Positions 24,039 through 25,699 of a DNA stretch of 25,699 nucleotides are shown in pieces (position 1 is the stretch's first letter; every line of letters starts with the position of its first letter). The translations under genes were made by a program, and so were the position numbers. Source of the DNA: Eshraghiella sp045124255 (GTDB lineage: Bacteria; Bacillota; Clostridia; Lachnospirales; Lachnospiraceae); NCBI GenBank assembly GCA_045124255.1, contig JBGVLM010000020.1, positions 1 to 25,699 on the forward strand, in the 5' to 3' direction. The notes under the pieces are model-generated. The model saw nothing but the letters and a program-made list of their open reading frames with translations, did no database searches and had not been told where the DNA came from.

Positions 24039-24260
24039 TTATTCTTCTTCAACCGGCTCCTCACCAAAATCATAGGTATAGCATTTGTTGTATTTCTTAA
24101 TTGTGTTTTTGTTGGTAGCTGCCCTTCCTATAAAAATACCAATTCCGATACCAACCAATGTGCATACACCTGCCGCAATAAGCAGCTCCTTATTGCTCTT
24201 AGTTGTCTCCTCATCCAATAAACCTAATACTGCATCTCTTCTGTCTTTCAATGTCATCAT
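24039..24260 (-). CDS. Small single-pass membrane protein in the thrS transcript
   Basis: 73 residues: a charged N-terminal helix (LKDRRDAVLGLLDEETTKSNK), one hydrophobic segment (~26-46, ELLIAAGVCTLVGIGIGIFIGRAA, glycine-zipper-like) and a tail with an acidic end (GEEPVEEE). The shape recalls YtxH-type proteins but I do not recognise a family. AGGAGG lies eight bases before a double ATG. It is 27 bases upstream of thrS and downstream of the T-box terminator, so it should respond to uncharged tRNA-Thr. No known link to threonine metabolism. Confidence 0.75.
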   Translation of the reverse strand: MMTLKDRRDAVLGLLDEETTKSNKELLIAAGVCTLVGIGIGIFIGRAATNKNTIKKYNKCYTYDFGEEPVEEE

Positions 24261-24282
24261 ATGATTTACCTCCTTTAATTGT

Positions 24283-24307
24283 AATGAATTTAGATTATAA
24301 ATTCATT
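24283..24307. repeat. Perfect 10-base inverted repeat between the T-box and the small gene
   Basis: AATGAATTTA and TAAATTCATT surround a five-base loop. It lies 22 bases before the small gene's start. It could be a processing site in the leader or an operator; the same GAATT motif recurs at the transcript's 5' end (24604-24620). Confidence 0.5.
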
Positions 24308-24348
24308 GGTTTCTTAATTATTATGTTGCAAAAATAATATTCTTAAAC

Positions 24349-24600
24349 AACAAAACCCCTTGCTGTAAGCAAGGGGCAATTATATCGCGGTTCCACCCAA
24401 GTTCATTCACCTGTGCCGATATAAGAATTACCGGCGGCCAAAGTGAACCTTCTTACGATTATAACGGAATCACCGGACCGGATTGGGGCCACTCAGAGTT
24501 AGTCTTCACATTATGTCCGGGGGACTTCACACCAGCCAGTCCCTCTCTGTGCCTTATCACAATGCTACTCGTCTCATCAACGTGTTAAGAATATTCTGAT
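24349..24600 (-). promoter_or_regulatory. T-box riboswitch (tRNA-Thr) of the thrS operon
   Basis: On the minus strand the T-box core GGGTGGAACCGCG (24398-24386) precedes a terminator CCCCTTGC-TTACA-GCAAGGGG (24376-24356) with TTTTGTTGTTT. Upstream is stem I with AGAGAGGGAC and GGTGTGAAGTCCC in its upper part. The specifier loop reads TGAAGACTAACTC; ACT (24503-24501), a threonine codon, sits where the specifier is expected. TGGA in the bulge would pair with a tRNA ending U-CCA. Uncharged tRNA-Thr should stabilise the antiterminator and allow transcription of the small gene and thrS. Confidence 0.95.
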
Positions 24601-24603
24601 ATT

Positions 24604-24620
24604 ATGAATTGTTAATTCAT
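24604..24620. repeat. Hairpin at the 5' end of the thrS transcript
   Basis: ATGAATT-GTT-AATTCAT, perfect 7-base arms, begins at the predicted start site. Such a 5' stem commonly protects leader RNAs from decay. Confidence 0.5.
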
Positions 24621-24627
24621 TGTGTTT

Positions 24628-24655
24628 ATTATAACATTTTAGGGAAGAAAGTCAA
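24628..24655 (-). promoter_or_regulatory. Promoter of the thrS operon
   Basis: On the minus strand TTGACT (24655-24650), 16 bases, TATAAT (24633-24628), just upstream of the T-box leader. Confidence 0.85.
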
Positions 24656-24693
24656 CTACATAAATTCTCCTCCCCGCAACAGTTTGACCGAAA

Positions 24694-25455
24694 TTATATC
24701 CTGCCCGACAGTTTATACTGTACCAATGCAAAGAATTCCCTGACCATATAATTGACAAAAAGAATTCTGTCCGACTCTGCCGGTATTCCGCTTACATCAT
24801 AGCCCTTTTTCTCACATACCTTAACGGTTCTGTAAACATGAAAATTATTGGTTATAACGCCTATTGACGGAGCCGTGCCCTGATAACCGGCTTCTATTAT
24901 ATTCATTGAAAATTCAATATTCTCATCCGTATTTGTGGACTTATCCTCCATTATGATTCTGTCAGGGCTTATGCCATTTTCAACCAGATAATCATACATG
25001 CACTGTGCCTCGGATAAATCCTCTCCGCTGCCCTGTCCGCCCGAAACAATAGCAATGGTATCCGGATTTTCGTCGAGATACTCCTTAGCCGCCTCAAGTC
25101 TTTTTCTGAGCGAATTGGTTATTCTTGTGCCGCGCACCTGTGCCCCAAGGACAATAACGTAATCAAGATTCTCCTGTGGTTTACCCGTCATTCCCGACAC
25201 AACCATTCCCTCCACTACGGCAAAAAATATAAAACACAGGCTTATAAAAATAACAAAGCCCCTTTTCAAAGCGGCCGGAACATGCCATATTTTCTTATAA
25301 TCCAAAATTCCCACAACTGCTGCCGCCGCCAAAAATACAAACGCAGCAAACCAGACCGGAGCAAAAGCCGTTCCAATTCCTGCATAGCCGACCATAATAC
25401 ACCAGTAAACCAGACAAAATAATGCCAGAATGCCAAATATAATAATAAAACCCAT
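24694..25455 (-). CDS. YdcF/SanA-family (DUF218) membrane protein
   Basis: A 253-residue protein with about three to four membrane segments in the first ~85 residues and a Rossmann-like DUF218 domain after. Family motifs: YVIVLGAQVRGTR, RLEAAKEYLDENP, AIVSGGQGSGEDLSEAQ, DKSTNTDENIEFS and ITNNFHVYRT. Family members (ElyC, SanA, YdcF) are linked to cell-envelope integrity, but the reaction is not established. A promoter lies at 25501-25529. The gene ends 38 bases before the thrS promoter. Confidence 0.9.
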   Translation of the reverse strand: MGFIIIFGILALFCLVYWCIMVGYAGIGTAFAPVWFAAFVFLAAAAVVGILDYKKIWHVPAALKRGFVIFISLCFIFFAVVEGMVVSGMTGKPQENLDYVIVLGAQVRGTRITNSLRKRLEAAKEYLDENPDTIAIVSGGQGSGEDLSEAQCMYDYLVENGISPDRIIMEDKSTNTDENIEFSMNIIEAGYQGTAPSIGVITNNFHVYRTVKVCEKKGYDVSGIPAESDRILFVNYMVREFFALVQYKLSGRI

Positions 25456-25500
25456 TTTATCTCCCTAATGCTTAATTAAATAATATAAATCCATAGGCCA

Positions 25501-25529
25501 ATTATAATATATAAGAATGGAAAAGCCAA
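25501..25529 (-). promoter_or_regulatory. Promoter of the YdcF-family gene
   Basis: On the minus strand TTGGCT (25529-25524), 17 bases, perfect TATAAT (25506-25501), about 45 bases before the start codon. Confidence 0.75.
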
Positions 25530-25585
25530 TATTTTTTAATAATAAAAGAGATATTTCCCTTTGAGTTTCCCCATTTTTCAAACCG

Positions 25586-25699
25586 CTACCACTTGAAACC
25601 CAATCCAGCAAAGCATTCAGCCAGTGTCAGTTGTTGTGATTGTTCTTTTTTCAAAAGGAAACCTTTTATGCCTGAGTGTGTTCTGGCAAGGACACGCTC
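25586..25699 (-). other. Open 37-residue tail of an unknown gene, or dispersed repeat
   Basis: On the minus strand a frame runs in from the window edge for 37 codons (ERVLARTHSGIKGF ... AECFAGLGFKW) to a TAG. I do not recognise it. The DNA contains two hairpins, AAAAGG-AAA-CCTTTT (25653-25667) and GAGTGTGTTC-TGGCAA-GGACACGCTC (25674-25699, all pairs allowed if G-U is counted on the plus strand). A short plus-strand start (ATGCCTGAG at 25668, after AAGGA) is also possible. A dispersed repeat is as likely as a gene end. Confidence 0.25.

Overview
The window reads as chromosomal DNA of a low-GC Gram-positive anaerobe of the Clostridia, most likely Lachnospiraceae; a Lachnospira/Eubacterium eligens-like genome is my best guess, from memory of its repeats. 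The evidence is AGGAGG-type ribosome sites, TTGACA/TATAAT promoters with 17-base spacing, a T-box in front of thrS, a Firmicutes-type 6S RNA, scpAB, and a cysteine desulfurase-thiI pair. Almost everything is on the minus strand; only a YihY protein and a LacI-type regulator are on plus. Roles are assigned from sequence motifs I can see plus family knowledge; no database search was possible.

Region 1 (about 1-8950) is a long, tightly packed minus-strand housekeeping run, transcribed right to left: metallophosphoesterase, scpA, scpB (38-base overlap), M18 aminopeptidase, prmA, rsmE (stop and GTG start share one base), cysteine desulfurase, thiI and a macro-domain protein fused to an HTH-like tail. 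A terminator closes it at about 90-123. The run joins chromosome segregation, ribosome methylation and tRNA thiolation.

Region 2 (9000-12320) holds YihY (+) converging by 20 bases on a long SpoIID-domain protein (-). Region 3 (12290-14400) is the accessory part. It contains a probable 6S RNA with its promoter, two 89-base structured tandem repeats, two terminators, an Rpn-family nuclease whose leader can form two mutually exclusive hairpins (one hiding the ribosome site), and a graveyard of fragments: an XRE-type HTH gene, an internally deleted KilA-N gene and a 32-base piece of an Rpn 3' end.

Region 4 (14400-22030) is a malto-oligosaccharide locus: starch-binding lipoprotein, intracellular GH13 amylase, MalE-like lipoprotein, MalF and MalG in one five-gene operon, with a divergent LacI-type regulator. 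Three copies of a TTAANCGNTTAA-like site lie on the two start sites, which suggests repression of the operon and autorepression of the regulator. No transport ATPase is encoded, so a shared MsmX/MalK-type ATPase elsewhere is inferred.

Region 5 (22030-25699) has thrS behind a promoter, a T-box leader and a 73-residue membrane protein gene, then a YdcF-family membrane protein. The last 120 bases are hairpin-rich and may be a dispersed repeat or the end of a gene that lies outside the window.
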